Shown here piece by piece: positions 25,583 to 35,324 of a DNA stretch of 64,000 nucleotides. The notes below the pieces were generated by a model. The model was given only the letters and a program-made list of their open reading frames with translations, was not told the DNA's origin and searched no databases. Both the position numbers and the translations under genes were made by a program. The stretch is from assembly GCF_031954525.1 (NCBI RefSeq), contig NZ_CP134867.1, positions 4,216,001 through 4,280,000 of the forward strand. The letters are read 5' to 3'. Within the stretch, counting starts at the first letter, position 1. The number at the start of each line of letters is the position of its first letter. The DNA is from Dyella sp. BiH032 (GTDB lineage Bacteria > Pseudomonadota > Gammaproteobacteria > Xanthomonadales > Rhodanobacteraceae).

Positions 25583-26458
25583 TCAGTTGGCCGGCTGCGA
25601 TTGCAGGCGGCGCAGGCGTTCCTGGGCGAGGCCGGCAGCCTTCGAGCCCGGATACTTGGCGGTGACCGACTTCAGCGTCGCCTTGCCGGCGTCGCCCTGC
25701 TTGAGCTCCAGCTGGCTGTAGCCGAGCTTGAGCATCGCGTCCGGCGCCTTGTCGCTCTGCGGGAACTGGGAAAGCAGGCGCTGGAAGGCCTCGAGCGCGA
25801 CCGGATAGTTCATGGTCACGTAGTAGGACTCGCCCAGCCAGTAATACGCATTTGGCGTCAGCGGGCTGTCCGGATACTGCTGGATGAAGGTGCGGAAGCC
25901 GCGCGAAGCCTGCACGTAGTCGCCGCCGCGCAGCGCCTTGAAGGCCGTGTCGTAGGCAGCCTGGGCCGCTGCCTGGTCGCCCGGCGAAGCGGCGGGTGCG
26001 GCAGTGGCCTCCTTTCCTTTGCCCTTTGCATCGGCAGCCGCATTGGCTGCCACGGGAGCGGGCGTGCCGGCGCTGCTGCCTGCAGCTGCGGGAGCGCTCG
26101 CGCCGCCGGCTGCCGCGGCCTGGCCGCCCGCACCGTGCTGCTCAAGGCGCCCGATACGCGAATCGAGATCGGTGTACTGCGCCTTGTTGGAATCCTTGAG
26201 TTCCTGCAGCTGGTGCTGCAGCTCCTCGATCTGGCCTTGCATCTGCCGCATCTGCGATTGCAGCGCCTGCATCTGATTGACCATGCCGACGCCACCCTGG
26301 TCCTGGTTCTGCGCCTGCTGCTCGAGCCGCGCGACGCGGTCGGCAAGACTGAGGCGGGAATCCTGCGCCAGTGCCGGGACGGCAAAAAGCATGGCGGACG
26401 CAAATGCGCCCGCCATGCTGAGCCTGGCCGTGAAACGATTAGCCAGTGGCTGCTTCAT
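25583..26458 (-). CDS. cpoB: Tol-Pal coordinator CpoB (YbgF)
   Basis: A 291-residue periplasmic protein. Signal peptide to about residue 30 (ASAMLFAVPALAQDS). A glutamine-rich coiled coil covers about 35-105 (MQALQSQMRQMQGQIEELQ). An Ala/Pro/Gly-rich linker follows, then C-terminal TPR repeats (AAYDTAFKALRGGDY, AYYWLGESYYV, AMLKLGYSQLELK). CpoB links PBP1B/LpoB activity to Tol-driven constriction. ATG 26458 is 2 bp after the pal stop. Confidence 0.95.
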   Translation of the reverse strand: MKQPLANRFTARLSMAGAFASAMLFAVPALAQDSRLSLADRVARLEQQAQNQDQGGVGMVNQMQALQSQMRQMQGQIEELQHQLQELKDSNKAQYTDLDSRIGRLEQHGAGGQAAAAGGASAPAAAGSSAGTPAPVAANAAADAKGKGKEATAAPAASPGDQAAAQAAYDTAFKALRGGDYVQASRGFRTFIQQYPDSPLTPNAYYWLGESYYVTMNYPVALEAFQRLLSQFPQSDKAPDAMLKLGYSQLELKQGDAGKATLKSVTAKYPGSKAAGLAQERLRRLQSQPAN

Positions 26459-26460
26459 GC

Positions 26461-26970
26461 TTACTTGGCCGTGTAGACGATCTCGACGCGGCGGTTCTTG
26501 CCCCAGCAGTCCTCGTTGTGCTCACGGCACACCGGCTTCTCCTTGCCGTAGCTGACCACGTTCAGCTGGCTGGCCGAGCCGCCGGCGGCGGTCAGGGCGC
26601 TGGAAACGGCATTGCCGCGGCGCTCGCCGAGGCCCAGGTTGTACTCGCGCGTGCCGCGCTCGTCGGTGTTGCCTTCCAGGCGGATCTGGGCGGTCGGGCG
26701 ATCCTGCAGGTACTTGGCGTGGCACGCCATGATCTGCTGGAACTCCGGCTTGATCTCATCCTTGTCGAAATCGAAGTACACGACGCGCTGACGCAGGCAC
26801 GCGTCACGATCGAGGTCTTCCGGGGTGTACTTGCCCGAGGTCGACGGCTGGGTGGTAGCCACCGGGGTCTGGTCAACCGGCTGCTGCGGCTTGACTTCCT
26901 GCTTCTTCGAGCATGCGGCCGCGCCAACGCAGAGCAGGGCGACCAGGGCGACGCGAACGGTCTTCTTCAT
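26461..26970 (-). CDS. pal: Peptidoglycan-associated lipoprotein Pal
   Basis: A 169-residue outer-membrane lipoprotein. The lipobox ends at C20 (VGAAAC-S), and an OmpA-like peptidoglycan-binding domain covers about 65-169 (YFDFDKDEI, GNTDERGTREYNLGLGERR). It anchors the outer membrane to the wall and partners TolB. ATG 26970 has AAGGAAC upstream. The 246-bp gap to tolB contains a hairpin and possibly an extra promoter. Confidence 0.98.
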   Translation of the reverse strand: MKKTVRVALVALLCVGAAACSKKQEVKPQQPVDQTPVATTQPSTSGKYTPEDLDRDACLRQRVVYFDFDKDEIKPEFQQIMACHAKYLQDRPTAQIRLEGNTDERGTREYNLGLGERRGNAVSSALTAAGGSASQLNVVSYGKEKPVCREHNEDCWGKNRRVEIVYTAK

Positions 26971-27181
26971 GGTGAACGTTCCTTCAAACGGGTTTGAGTT
27001 CCGACAGTCAATAGCGATTGCGGTTACAGGACAGTGATCGCCGGTGGACCGGCTGTTATTGTGACACCTTGATACCGGCGCCGACGGTTAGCCGCCTCGC
27101 CGGCCACCCGCCAGGCCTGTAGCCCGATGGGCGACCGGGCCGGCGAAAGGACTCAAGCCCTTGCGCCGACCCTGATCCTAA

Positions 27182-27209
27182 AGGCCGCCGCGCCCAAGAG
27201 CGCGACGGC
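27182..27209 (-). terminator. Hairpin after tolB
   Basis: Minus strand GGCCGTCGCGC-TCTTGG-GCGCGGCGGCC (11 bp with one G-U) followed only by TTTAGG. The weak U-tract suggests partial termination or attenuation before pal. The rest of 26971-27216 shows no gene. Confidence 0.45.
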
Positions 27210-27216
27210 CGGGAAT

Positions 27217-28545
27217 TCAACGCTGCCGGTACGGTCCCCAGGAGGGTTCGCGCACGTCGCCGTCGGCAAGCACGAGGCGCTGGCGAACCTGTCCATCGGC
27301 CGAAACGGCATACAGCACGCCGCGCCGTCCCTCGGTAGCGGCATACAGCAGCATGCTGGCGTTGGGCGCGAAGCTCGGGGACTCATCGATCGGGCCCGGC
27401 GAGAGGAAACGCACCTGCCCACCCAGACTGCGGTCCATGACCGCAATACGATACACGTTCCCGTTGCCCTGCACCATGGCGACCTGCTTGCCGTCGTAGC
27501 TGACGTCGGCGCTCAGGTTGTTCTGGCCCTGGAAGCTGATGCGGTTGGCGCCGCCGCCCGAGGCCGGCATCTGGTAGATCTGCGGCCGGCCGGAGCGGTC
27601 GGAGGTGAAGTAGATGCTCTGGCCGTCCGGGGACCACACCGGCTCGGTATTGATCGACAGGGTCTTGGTCAGGCGGGTCTCCTGGCGGCTGGCCACGTCC
27701 ATGACGTAGATCTCGGGGTTGCCCGAGTAGGACAGGGAGATCGCCAGCTTGCTGCCGTCCGGGGACCAGGCCGGCGCGCTGTTGATGCCGCGGGGACGGG
27801 CCGATACCAGCTGGCGCTGGCCGGTGGTGATGTCCTGCACGTAGATGGCCGAGTTGCCGCTCTCGAACGACACGTAGGCGATCTTCTTGCCGTCCGGCGA
27901 CCAGTGCGGCGACAGCAGGGACTCGCGGGAGCGAGCCACCACCTGCGGATTGAAGCCATCCGAATCGGCCACGATCAGCGAATAGGTTGTGTTATTGCCC
28001 AGCCCCACGGCCGTGATGTAGGCGATGCGCGTCCAGAAGGCGCCACGGACGCCGGTGATCTTCTCGTAGATCTGGTCGGCGATCTGGTGGGCCACGCCGC
28101 GCAGGTCGCCGGCCGGGGCGGTGAAGGCCTGGGCCAGCAGGCTCTGCTGCTTGTTGACGTCCCACAGTTCGTACTCGACGCGGAGCATGCCGCCGCCGGC
28201 GTCGCTGATGCGGCCGATGGTGAGGAAGTCCTGCTTGAGCAGGCGCCAGGTCGGGAACTTGATGTCCGCGCCCTTGGACGGCGTTTCCACGATTTCGCTC
28301 TTGGCCAGCGAACGGAACTTGCCCGACCGGTTGAAATCGTTGCGGATCACGTCGGCGACGTCGGTCGGCAGCGGTGCCCCGCCCTGCTGGGCGAACGGGA
28401 CCACGGCGATCGGGGTGGCGGTCTTCAAGCCACCGACGATGTCGACGTTGAGCGACTGGGCTGCGGCCTGGCCGGCGAATAGGCCGGTCACTGCCAGCAG
28501 GACGAAGGCGAAAGCTGAGCTCAATTTGCGCATGGGCTTGATCAC
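27217..28545 (-). CDS. tolB: Tol-Pal translocation protein TolB
   Basis: A 442-residue periplasmic protein. Signal peptide (AFAFVLLAVTGLFAGQAAA), N-terminal alpha/beta domain, then a six-bladed propeller with repeated WSPDG motifs (HWSPDGKKIAYVS, AWSPDGSKLAIS, VWSPDGQSIYFTS). It shuttles between TolA and Pal. The start is GTG 28545 overlapping the tolA stop as GTGA; an internal ATG at 28533 (MRKLSS) is the alternative. Confidence 0.97.
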   Translation of the reverse strand: MIKPMRKLSSAFAFVLLAVTGLFAGQAAAQSLNVDIVGGLKTATPIAVVPFAQQGGAPLPTDVADVIRNDFNRSGKFRSLAKSEIVETPSKGADIKFPTWRLLKQDFLTIGRISDAGGGMLRVEYELWDVNKQQSLLAQAFTAPAGDLRGVAHQIADQIYEKITGVRGAFWTRIAYITAVGLGNNTTYSLIVADSDGFNPQVVARSRESLLSPHWSPDGKKIAYVSFESGNSAIYVQDITTGQRQLVSARPRGINSAPAWSPDGSKLAISLSYSGNPEIYVMDVASRQETRLTKTLSINTEPVWSPDGQSIYFTSDRSGRPQIYQMPASGGGANRISFQGQNNLSADVSYDGKQVAMVQGNGNVYRIAVMDRSLGGQVRFLSPGPIDESPSFAPNASMLLYAATEGRRGVLYAVSADGQVRQRLVLADGDVREPSWGPYRQR

Positions 28546-29480
28546 TGCGGCCTGAAGGTGAAATCAATGTTCCGTTTGAACACGCTCTCGAACCCCTTGT
28601 ACGGCAAGGGCTGGGCGCGGAGGACGGCGTTCTCGATGGAGCGCTTGCCCGCCTCGTCATAAGGACAGGAGGAGTCGACTTTGGCACTCATCACATCGCC
28701 GCCCGGCAGCTGCACGATGTGCACGACGCACGGAATGCTCGGCATGTTATCCGGGCGGAGCCAATTCTGAGTGACGGCGTTCTGAATCGCCGCCTGGTAC
28801 TGGGCCAGCAGGCTGTTGTCGGGGCCACTCTGGCCGGTCTGGCGTTGGTCGGCCTTGGGTAGATTGGCCTCGCCGTCGTCCTTGGCGTCCTTCAGGTCGT
28901 CCAGCTGCTGCTTGGCCTGCTTGGCCTTGTTTTCCAGCTTCTGGCGCGCCTGCTCGGCCTTGTCCATCTGGGCGAACAAGTCGTCCAGCTTCTTCTTTTC
29001 TTCCTTCTGCTTGGCCGCCTGGGCGTCCAATTCCGCCTGCCGCTGCCGCTCGCGCTGTTCCTGCTCGCGCTTGGCGTCCTCGGCCTTCTGCAGCGCATCG
29101 GCCACCACTTTCTCCTGATCCTTGATGTCAGGATGCTCAGGCGGCGGCGGCAAGGTCTTCACCACCGGCGCCTGCTCCTGCGGGGTCGGCGGCGGCACCG
29201 TCGGGGGCGGCGGCGTGGTGTCGGGTATCGGCTTGGCCTTCTGGGCCTTCGGCGGCGGAGCCCCCGTGGGGCCGATCAGAGTCGCTTCGATGATCTGCCC
29301 CGGCAGCTGCAGCGGCTTGGCGCAGGCGATCGGGTTCCAGTCCGCCGGCAGGTGCAGGGTCTCGAACAGGCTTTCGTAGAACGAGCAGGGCACGATCGCG
29401 AGGGCCAGGAAGCCCACGATGCCCAGGTGCAGGATGGCGGAGAGAACGACCGCCTTGGGCGTGCCCTTACGGTCGTCCAT
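28542..29480 (-). CDS. tolA: Cell-envelope integrity protein TolA
   Basis: A 312-residue inner-membrane protein: one N-terminal membrane helix (VVLSAILHLGIVGFLALAIV), a proline-rich stretch (PPPPTVPPPTPQEQ) near 90-105, a long Lys/Gln/Glu/Ala coiled coil from about 120 to 205 spanning the periplasm, and a C-terminal globular domain (about 225-312) that meets TolB and Pal. It overlaps tolR by 14 nt and tolB by 4 nt. Confidence 0.96.
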   Translation of the reverse strand: MDDRKGTPKAVVLSAILHLGIVGFLALAIVPCSFYESLFETLHLPADWNPIACAKPLQLPGQIIEATLIGPTGAPPPKAQKAKPIPDTTPPPPTVPPPTPQEQAPVVKTLPPPPEHPDIKDQEKVVADALQKAEDAKREQEQRERQRQAELDAQAAKQKEEKKKLDDLFAQMDKAEQARQKLENKAKQAKQQLDDLKDAKDDGEANLPKADQRQTGQSGPDNSLLAQYQAAIQNAVTQNWLRPDNMPSIPCVVHIVQLPGGDVMSAKVDSSCPYDEAGKRSIENAVLRAQPLPYKGFESVFKRNIDFTFRPQ

Positions 29481-29913
29481 GCTTCCCGCTCGACTCGGGC
29501 TGGCTCATCAGGCCGATCTTGGACACGCCCGCTTCCTGCAGGATCGGCAGGATCAGGTACACCTTGCCATAGTTGGCGCGCTGGTCACCCGCCACCAGTA
29601 CCTGCAGGTCCGGGTTCTCTTTCTGGAAGGCCGTGATCTTCGCCTTGAACTCGTCAGCGCTCACTGCCTCGCGCTTGGACCCCTGGGTACTCAGGTAGAT
29701 CTGGCCGTTCTCGTCGACCGAGACCACGATCGGGTCCTTCTTGTCCTGCAGCGACTTGGCCTGGGTCTGCGGCAGCTGGATGTCCACGCCGAGATTCATC
29801 ATCGGCGCGGTCACCATGAAGATGATCAGCAGCACGAGCATCACGTCGATGTAAGGCACGACGTTGATCTCGGACTTGAGCTTGAAGCGCTTGTGGCGCG
29901 CGGAACTACGCAT
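29467..29913 (-). CDS. tolR: TolR proton-channel subunit
   Basis: A 148-residue ExbD/TolR-family protein. One membrane helix (VMLVLLIIFMVTAPMM, about 24-39) is preceded by INVVPYID, whose aspartate carries protons. The periplasmic domain binds peptidoglycan. It works with TolQ to energise TolA. ATG 29913 lies 17 bp after tolQ; the frame is open upstream but that region codes tolQ in another frame. Confidence 0.97.
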   Translation of the reverse strand: MRSSARHKRFKLKSEINVVPYIDVMLVLLIIFMVTAPMMNLGVDIQLPQTQAKSLQDKKDPIVVSVDENGQIYLSTQGSKREAVSADEFKAKITAFQKENPDLQVLVAGDQRANYGKVYLILPILQEAGVSKIGLMSQPESSGKHGRP

Positions 29914-29930
29914 GGCTTCGGACCCCCGCC

Positions 29931-30617
29931 TCAGGCGGCTTCGTCGGTCTGGATCTGACGCTGCAGGACGGAGGAGAACTCCTCCTGGAATACCTCGTAG
30001 CGCGACGCCACGCGATCGACCTTGTTGGCGAAGCGGTTGTAGGCCCACACCGCCGGGATCGCCGCGAACAGGCCCATGGCGGTGGCGATCAGCGCCTCGG
30101 AGATGTGCGGCGCCACCACGGCGATGGTCACGTCCTTCACTTCGCCCAGGCCCTGGAAGGCGCCCATGATGCCGATGACGGTGCCGAACAGGCCCACGTA
30201 GGGACTGATCGAACCGACGTTGGCGAGGAACTCCAGATTGCGTTCCAGGCGGCCGATCTCGCGGGTACCCGCCACGCGCATCGCGCGCTCGGTGCCCTCG
30301 ATCACTACGCGCATCTCGTGCGTGCGGCGCTGGCGCTGGCGGGCGAACTCGCGGAAGCCCGACTCGAAGACGGTCTCCATGCCGCCGTTCTTGGTGCCGC
30401 GTCCGCTCACCTCGCGGAACAGCTGGGCCAGGTCGGCACCGGACCAGAAGCGCTCCTCGAAGCTCTCCGCTTCGTCCATCGCGGACTTCAGCTGCTGGTG
30501 CTTGCGGATGATGATCACCCACGACAGGAAGGAGAACACCAGCAGCACGAGCATCACGAGCTGCACCAGGAGGCTCGCTTCCGCGACGAGCTTGAAAATG
30601 TTCAGTCCACCGTTCAT
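29931..30617 (-). CDS. tolQ: TolQ proton-channel subunit
   Basis: A 228-residue MotA/TolQ/ExbB-family protein with three membrane spans (LVQLVMLVLLVFSFLSWVII near the start; FLANVGSISPYVGLFGTVIG; ISEALIATAMGLFAAIPAVW). Forms the pentameric channel around TolR. It lies 24 bp after ybgC in the tol operon. Confidence 0.97.
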   Translation of the reverse strand: MNGGLNIFKLVAEASLLVQLVMLVLLVFSFLSWVIIIRKHQQLKSAMDEAESFEERFWSGADLAQLFREVSGRGTKNGGMETVFESGFREFARQRQRRTHEMRVVIEGTERAMRVAGTREIGRLERNLEFLANVGSISPYVGLFGTVIGIMGAFQGLGEVKDVTIAVVAPHISEALIATAMGLFAAIPAVWAYNRFANKVDRVASRYEVFQEEFSSVLQRQIQTDEAA

Positions 30618-30641
30618 TGCTTGAGCGTTCTCCGCCGCGGG

Positions 30642-31076
30642 TTACTTGATTGGGGGTAGGCCGGGAATCAGGTCGGCCGGGATCTTGGCCGGGCGCATGT
30701 GGTGGAGGTCCACGCATGCCACGCGCACCTGCGCCTGGATCAGCGGGATACCGTCCGCCCGGCTTATCGTCTGGCCGAACAGGATACTGGCTGCACGGCG
30801 CTCTTTGACCTCGACCGTCACGCTCAGTTCATCGTCCAGCACGGCGGCGCGCAGGAAGTCGATGTGCATGTCGCGCACCAGGAAGGCCAGCCCGGTAGCC
30901 TCCTTGACCGCCGACTGGTCGATGCCCTGGCCGCGCAGCCATTCGGTGCGGGCCCTTTCCATGAAGCGCAGATAGCTGGCGTGGTAGACCACGCCGCCGG
31001 CGTCCGTGTCCTCCCAATAGACGCGGACCGGCCAGCGGAAGCTGCCCGGGGAGGGTTCGAGCTCGGCATCAGACAT
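30642..31076 (-). CDS. ybgC: Tol-Pal-associated acyl-CoA thioesterase YbgC
   Basis: A 144-residue hot-dog-fold thioesterase with the signature [19 protein letters not shown] holding the catalytic aspartate. It hydrolyses short or medium acyl-CoA and is nearly always the first tol operon gene. ATG 31076 overlaps the ruvB stop by 8 nt, tying the tol genes to ruvB. Confidence 0.96.
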   Translation of the reverse strand: MSDAELEPSPGSFRWPVRVYWEDTDAGGVVYHASYLRFMERARTEWLRGQGIDQSAVKEATGLAFLVRDMHIDFLRAAVLDDELSVTVEVKERRAASILFGQTISRADGIPLIQAQVRVACVDLHHMRPAKIPADLIPGLPPIK

Positions 31077-32118
31077 CGGTATCGCCCGTGGAGAACAGAT
31101 CGGCCGGCAGCGGCTGGCGCGGCGGCGGGGTAAGGCCCAGGTGGCGCCATGCCTTGGCGCTTGCCATGCGGCCGCGGGCGGTGCGCACCAAGAAGCCTTG
31201 CTGGATGAGGTAGGGCTCGACCACGTCCTCGAGGGTGCCGCGGTCCTCGCTGAGCGCTGCCGCCAGGGACTCCACCCCAACCGGGCCGCCATCGAAGTTC
31301 TCGATGATGGTGGCCAGCAGGCGCCGATCCAGCTCGTCGAAGCCCTCGGCATCGACCTTCAGCATGTCCATCGCAGCCTGGGCGGCCGCATAGGTGATCT
31401 GGCCGCCCGCGCGCACTTCGGCGTAGTCGCGCACGCGGCGCAGCAGGCGGTTGGCGATGCGCGGGGTGCCGCGCGACCGACGGGCGATCTCCTGGGCGCC
31501 TTCCACGTCGCAGGGGATGCCCAGGATGCGCGCCGAGCGACGCACGATCGCGGTCAGCTCGTCGGGCGTATAGAACTCCAGGCGGTGCACGATGCCGAAG
31601 CGGTCGCGCAGCGGCGCCGTCAGCAGGCCGGCGCGGGTGGTCGCGCCGATCAGGGTGAAAGGCGGCAGGTCCAGCTTGATCGAGCGGGCGGCGGGCCCCT
31701 CGCCGATCATGATGTCGATCTGGAAGTCCTCCATCGCCGGGTAGAGCACTTCCTCCACCACGGGGGAAAGGCGATGGATCTCGTCCACGAACAGCACGTC
31801 GTGCGGCTCGAGGTTGGTCAGCAGCGCAGCCAGGTCGCCCGCACGCTCCAGCACCGGCCCGGAAGTGGACCGCACGTTGACCCCCAGCTCATTGGCGATC
31901 ACGTGCGACAGCGTCGTCTTGCCCAGGCCCGGCGGCCCGAAGATCAGCACATGGTCCAGCGCTGCGCCCCGCTTGCGGGCGGCTTCGATGTAGATCGACA
32001 GCTGCTCGCGCACCGCCTGCTGGCCGAGGTATTCCGCCAGCCGCTTGGGGCGGATCGAGGCTTCCAGGGCCTCGTCGTCCAGCTGGGCGGCGGACGTGAT
32101 GATGCGGTGGTCGGCCAT
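31069..32118 (-). CDS. ruvB: Holliday-junction branch-migration helicase RuvB
   Basis: A 349-residue AAA+ motor: Walker [12 protein letters not shown], Walker [12 protein letters not shown], sensor [18 protein letters not shown], and a C-terminal winged helix ending [14 protein letters not shown]. It drives RuvA-bound junction migration. It is separated from ruvA by the kup gene and overlaps ybgC downstream. Confidence 0.98.
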   Translation of the reverse strand: MADHRIITSAAQLDDEALEASIRPKRLAEYLGQQAVREQLSIYIEAARKRGAALDHVLIFGPPGLGKTTLSHVIANELGVNVRSTSGPVLERAGDLAALLTNLEPHDVLFVDEIHRLSPVVEEVLYPAMEDFQIDIMIGEGPAARSIKLDLPPFTLIGATTRAGLLTAPLRDRFGIVHRLEFYTPDELTAIVRRSARILGIPCDVEGAQEIARRSRGTPRIANRLLRRVRDYAEVRAGGQITYAAAQAAMDMLKVDAEGFDELDRRLLATIIENFDGGPVGVESLAAALSEDRGTLEDVVEPYLIQQGFLVRTARGRMASAKAWRHLGLTPPPRQPLPADLFSTGDTDV

Positions 32119-32209
32119 GCGGGCGGATGGACTCGGAGGGCGGAATCGGGGGCGCTCGGCGCCGTCGCGGCATTCTACCCGTTCCCACCCCTATTCCCTA
32201 CCTGACCGG

Positions 32210-32231
32210 CTCCGGCCCATGGCGGCCGGAG
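32210..32231 (-). terminator. Hairpin between kup and ruvB
   Basis: CTCCGGCC/GGCCGGAG, an 8-bp stem in the 134-bp kup-ruvB gap, with no U-tract. It may be a weak terminator or an RNA-stability structure. Confidence 0.35.
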
Positions 32232-32252
32232 CGCGCCGATCGGTCGCGCGGC

Positions 32253-34154
32253 TTAAATCTCGACCTGCGCGCCCAGCTCGATCAGCCGGTTGCCGGGAAT
32301 CTGGAAGAACGCCGTCGCCGGCAGCGCGTTGCGCGCCATGAAGGCGAACAGCTTGTCCCGCCACAGGGCCATGCCCGGGCGGCGCTCGTCGGCGATGATC
32401 GTTTCGCGCGAGAGGAAGAACGTCGTGTCCATCATGTCGAAGGCCAGCCCAGCCTTCGAGCAGCGCGACAGCGCCTGCGGGATGTTCGGGTCCTCGGCGA
32501 AGCCGAAGCGCAACTCGAGCCCGTAGAAGTCGCCGCCCAGCGAAGTGATGTGGATGCGCTCGTCGGCATCCGCCACCGGCGTCTCCAGCATCTCCACCGT
32601 CAACAGCACGTTGCGTTCGTGCAGCACCTTGTTGTGCTTGAGGTTGTGCAGCAGCGCGTGCGGCACCGCGTTCTGGTTGGCGGTGAGGAATACCGCCGTC
32701 CCCGGCACGCGCAGCGGCGGATGCTCGCCCACGTTCTCGATGAAGGGTTCCAACGCCAGGCCGGACTGCTTGATCTCGCGCACCACCAGCTCGCGACCGC
32801 GCCGCCAGGTGGTCATCACGATGAACACGCCCACGCCAAGTACCAGCGGGAACCAGCCGCCGTACTCGATCTTGATCACGTTGGCGCTCAGGAACGAAAG
32901 GTCGATGGCCAGCAGCAGCAAGCCGGCGAACGCCACGGTGAGCCGGCTCCAGTGCCACTGGTAGCGCGCCACCACCAGCGCGAGGATGGTGGTGACCGTC
33001 ATGGTGCCGGTCACCGCGATGCCGTAGGCCGCGCTCAGGTTCTCCGAACTGCGGAAGCCCAGCACCGCGATCAGCACCATCACCAGCAGGAAGGTGTTCA
33101 CCCACGGCACGAAGATCTGGCCGGACATCTCGCGCGAGGTATGCACGATCGGCATGCGCAGCGAGTAGCCCAGCGACATCGCCTCGCGGGTCATGGAGAA
33201 GGCACCCGAGATGACCGCCTGCGACGCGATCACCGTCGCGATCGTCGCCAGGCCGATCATCGGGTACAGCATCACCTTGGGCACCAGCTTGAAGAACGGA
33301 TTATCGATGGCGTCCGGATGGTCCAGCAGCAGTGCACCCTGGCCGAAGTAATTGAGCATCAGCGCCGGCAGCACGAAACCGAACCAGGCCAGTCGGATGG
33401 GTTTCTTGCCGAAGTGCCCCATGTCCGCATACAGCGCCTCGGCGCCGGTCAACGCCAGCACGACGCCGCCCAACGCAATGAAAGCCTGCATGCCATGGCT
33501 CATGAAGAACTTCACGCCATACATCGGGTTCAGCGCCAGCAGCACGTGCGGGTTCTGGGCGATCATCTGCACGCCCAGCCCGGCGATCACCACGAACCAG
33601 ATCACCATCACCGGCCCGAACAGCTTGCCCACCCGTTCGGTACCGTGGCGCTGCAAGGCGAACAGCAGGAACAGGATCACCACCGACGTCACCGGAATCA
33701 CCCAGTGCGGCAGGTCCGGCACGGCCACTTTCATACCTTCGACCGCGGACAGCACCGAAATGGCTGGGGTAATCACGCCATCGCCGTAGAACAACGCCGC
33801 GCCGAAAATACCGAGGATGGCCAGGATCCAGCGCATCCGCGCATCGCCCCTGGCGCTGCGCAGCGCCAGCGCGAGCAGCGCCATGATGCCGCCCTCGCCC
33901 TTGTTGTCGGCGCGCATGATGAAGACCACGTACTTGAGCGAGACCACGATGATCTCCGCCCAGAAGATCAGCGACAGCACGCCGAAGATGCTTTCCGGCG
34001 TCGGCTTCATGCCGTCGTGGCTCAGTGTCGTCTGCAGGGTGTACAGCGGGCTGGTGCCGATGTCGCCGTACACCACACCGATCGCACCCAGCGCGAGGGC
34101 GGCGAGGCGGCGCTTGATGTCGGCGTCGGTGCCGTGCAGGTTGTCCTGGCTCAC
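32253..34154 (-). CDS. kup: Kup-family potassium uptake transporter
   Basis: A 633-residue K+/H+ symporter. The N-terminal signature LALGAIGVVYGDIGTSPLYT is clear, then about 12 membrane spans (for example DGVITPAISVLSAVEGM and ALLLDHPDAIDNPFFK) to roughly residue 440. A cytoplasmic C-terminal domain ends MARNALPATAFFQIPGNRL. The start is GTG 34154 with GGGAG 8 nt upstream, 4 bp after ruvA. It is functionally unrelated to the flanking ruv genes. Confidence 0.96.
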   Translation of the reverse strand: MSQDNLHGTDADIKRRLAALALGAIGVVYGDIGTSPLYTLQTTLSHDGMKPTPESIFGVLSLIFWAEIIVVSLKYVVFIMRADNKGEGGIMALLALALRSARGDARMRWILAILGIFGAALFYGDGVITPAISVLSAVEGMKVAVPDLPHWVIPVTSVVILFLLFALQRHGTERVGKLFGPVMVIWFVVIAGLGVQMIAQNPHVLLALNPMYGVKFFMSHGMQAFIALGGVVLALTGAEALYADMGHFGKKPIRLAWFGFVLPALMLNYFGQGALLLDHPDAIDNPFFKLVPKVMLYPMIGLATIATVIASQAVISGAFSMTREAMSLGYSLRMPIVHTSREMSGQIFVPWVNTFLLVMVLIAVLGFRSSENLSAAYGIAVTGTMTVTTILALVVARYQWHWSRLTVAFAGLLLLAIDLSFLSANVIKIEYGGWFPLVLGVGVFIVMTTWRRGRELVVREIKQSGLALEPFIENVGEHPPLRVPGTAVFLTANQNAVPHALLHNLKHNKVLHERNVLLTVEMLETPVADADERIHITSLGGDFYGLELRFGFAEDPNIPQALSRCSKAGLAFDMMDTTFFLSRETIIADERRPGMALWRDKLFAFMARNALPATAFFQIPGNRLIELGAQVEI

Positions 34155-34158
34155 GAGC

Positions 34159-34758
34159 TCAGCTCCCTAATGCGGCGCGCAGCGCCTTGCGGATGATCGC
34201 TTCGGCGTTGTCCCCATCCGCCGCCACTTTCTGGACCAGCCGCGTGACTTCGGCCGGCTTGTAGCCCAACTGCTGCAGAGCCACCGTCGCCTCACCGGCC
34301 GGATCCAGCGGTGCGCCAGCCCCCTTGCCCATGGCGCCCGGCAGGCTCACCGCGAGGCCGTCGACACGGTCGCGCAGCTCCACCACCATGCGTTCGGCGG
34401 TCTTCTTGCCGATACCGGGGATCTTGGTGAGCGCGACCACGTCGCCCGCCTGCACCAGGCGCGCGAAATCGTTGGTGGAGACACCGGAAAGCACGGACAG
34501 CGCGATCTTCGCGCCGATCCCGCTGACTTTCTGCAGATTGCGGAACAGCGCGCGCTCGGCCTCGTGCATGAAACCGTAGAGCGCCACGCTGTCTTCTTTC
34601 ACCGCATAGTGGGTGAGCAGCGTGACTTCCTTGCCGGTGGAGGGAAGGTCGTAGATGGTGGACATCGGCGCCTCGAGCTCGTAGCCCACACCGCCCACTT
34701 CGATCATCAGCCAAGGCGGCTGCTTGGACACCAGGATGCCGCGAAGCCGGCCGATCAT
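34159..34758 (-). CDS. ruvA: Holliday-junction-binding protein RuvA
   Basis: A 199-residue protein: N-terminal OB-fold ([16 protein letters not shown]), tandem helix-hairpin-helix motifs ([18 protein letters not shown] and [19 protein letters not shown]), and a C-terminal RuvB-binding three-helix domain. ATG 34758 overlaps the ruvC stop by 4 nt (ATGA). Confidence 0.98.
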   Translation of the reverse strand: MIGRLRGILVSKQPPWLMIEVGGVGYELEAPMSTIYDLPSTGKEVTLLTHYAVKEDSVALYGFMHEAERALFRNLQKVSGIGAKIALSVLSGVSTNDFARLVQAGDVVALTKIPGIGKKTAERMVVELRDRVDGLAVSLPGAMGKGAGAPLDPAGEATVALQQLGYKPAEVTRLVQKVAADGDNAEAIIRKALRAALGS

Positions 34759-35276
34759 CGACGGCGCCTCCATGCGGTGCGGGGAATGCCTACGCGGGCG
34801 AGGCTTGCGCGCGTATGCGCGTGGGCCACGGCGATCGCCAGCGCGTCCGCGGCATCCGCCTGCAAGGGGCCCTTCAGGCCCAGCAATACGCCGATCATGT
34901 GTTGCACCTGGGTCTTGTCGCCACGGCCGCTGCCGACCACCGACTGCTTCACTTCCGTCGCCGCATATTCGTGCACCGCGATCCCCCGGCTGACCACCGC
35001 GCAGATCGCGGCCCCCCTCGCCTGCCCAAGCTTCAGCGCCGAATCGGCGTTGCGCGCCATGAACACCCGCTCGATGCCGCACTCGTCCGGCCGATGCTTG
35101 GCGATGATGTCACACAGCTCGTCAAATATGCGTTTCAGGCGCAGCGGGAACGCGGCCTCGCCGGCCACCATCAGGGCGCCGTGGAACACGTGCGACAACT
35201 TGCCCGCGGCGTCCACGTCGATGATGCCCACGCCAGTGCGCTGGCTGCCCGGATCGATGCCGATGATGCGCGTCAT
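34755..35276 (-). CDS. ruvC: Crossover-junction endonuclease RuvC
   Basis: A 173-residue resolvase. The first catalytic aspartate is D8 in [13 protein letters not shown], and further acidic residues appear in [12 protein letters not shown] and [17 protein letters not shown]. It cuts Holliday junctions presented by RuvAB. Translationally coupled to ruvA. Confidence 0.98.
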   Translation of the reverse strand: MTRIIGIDPGSQRTGVGIIDVDAAGKLSHVFHGALMVAGEAAFPLRLKRIFDELCDIIAKHRPDECGIERVFMARNADSALKLGQARGAAICAVVSRGIAVHEYAATEVKQSVVGSGRGDKTQVQHMIGVLLGLKGPLQADAADALAIAVAHAHTRASLARVGIPRTAWRRRR

Positions 35277-35324
35277 GACTGCGAAGGGCCGCCAGCGATG
35301 AAGGAGCGGAAGGCCCGGCGGGCC

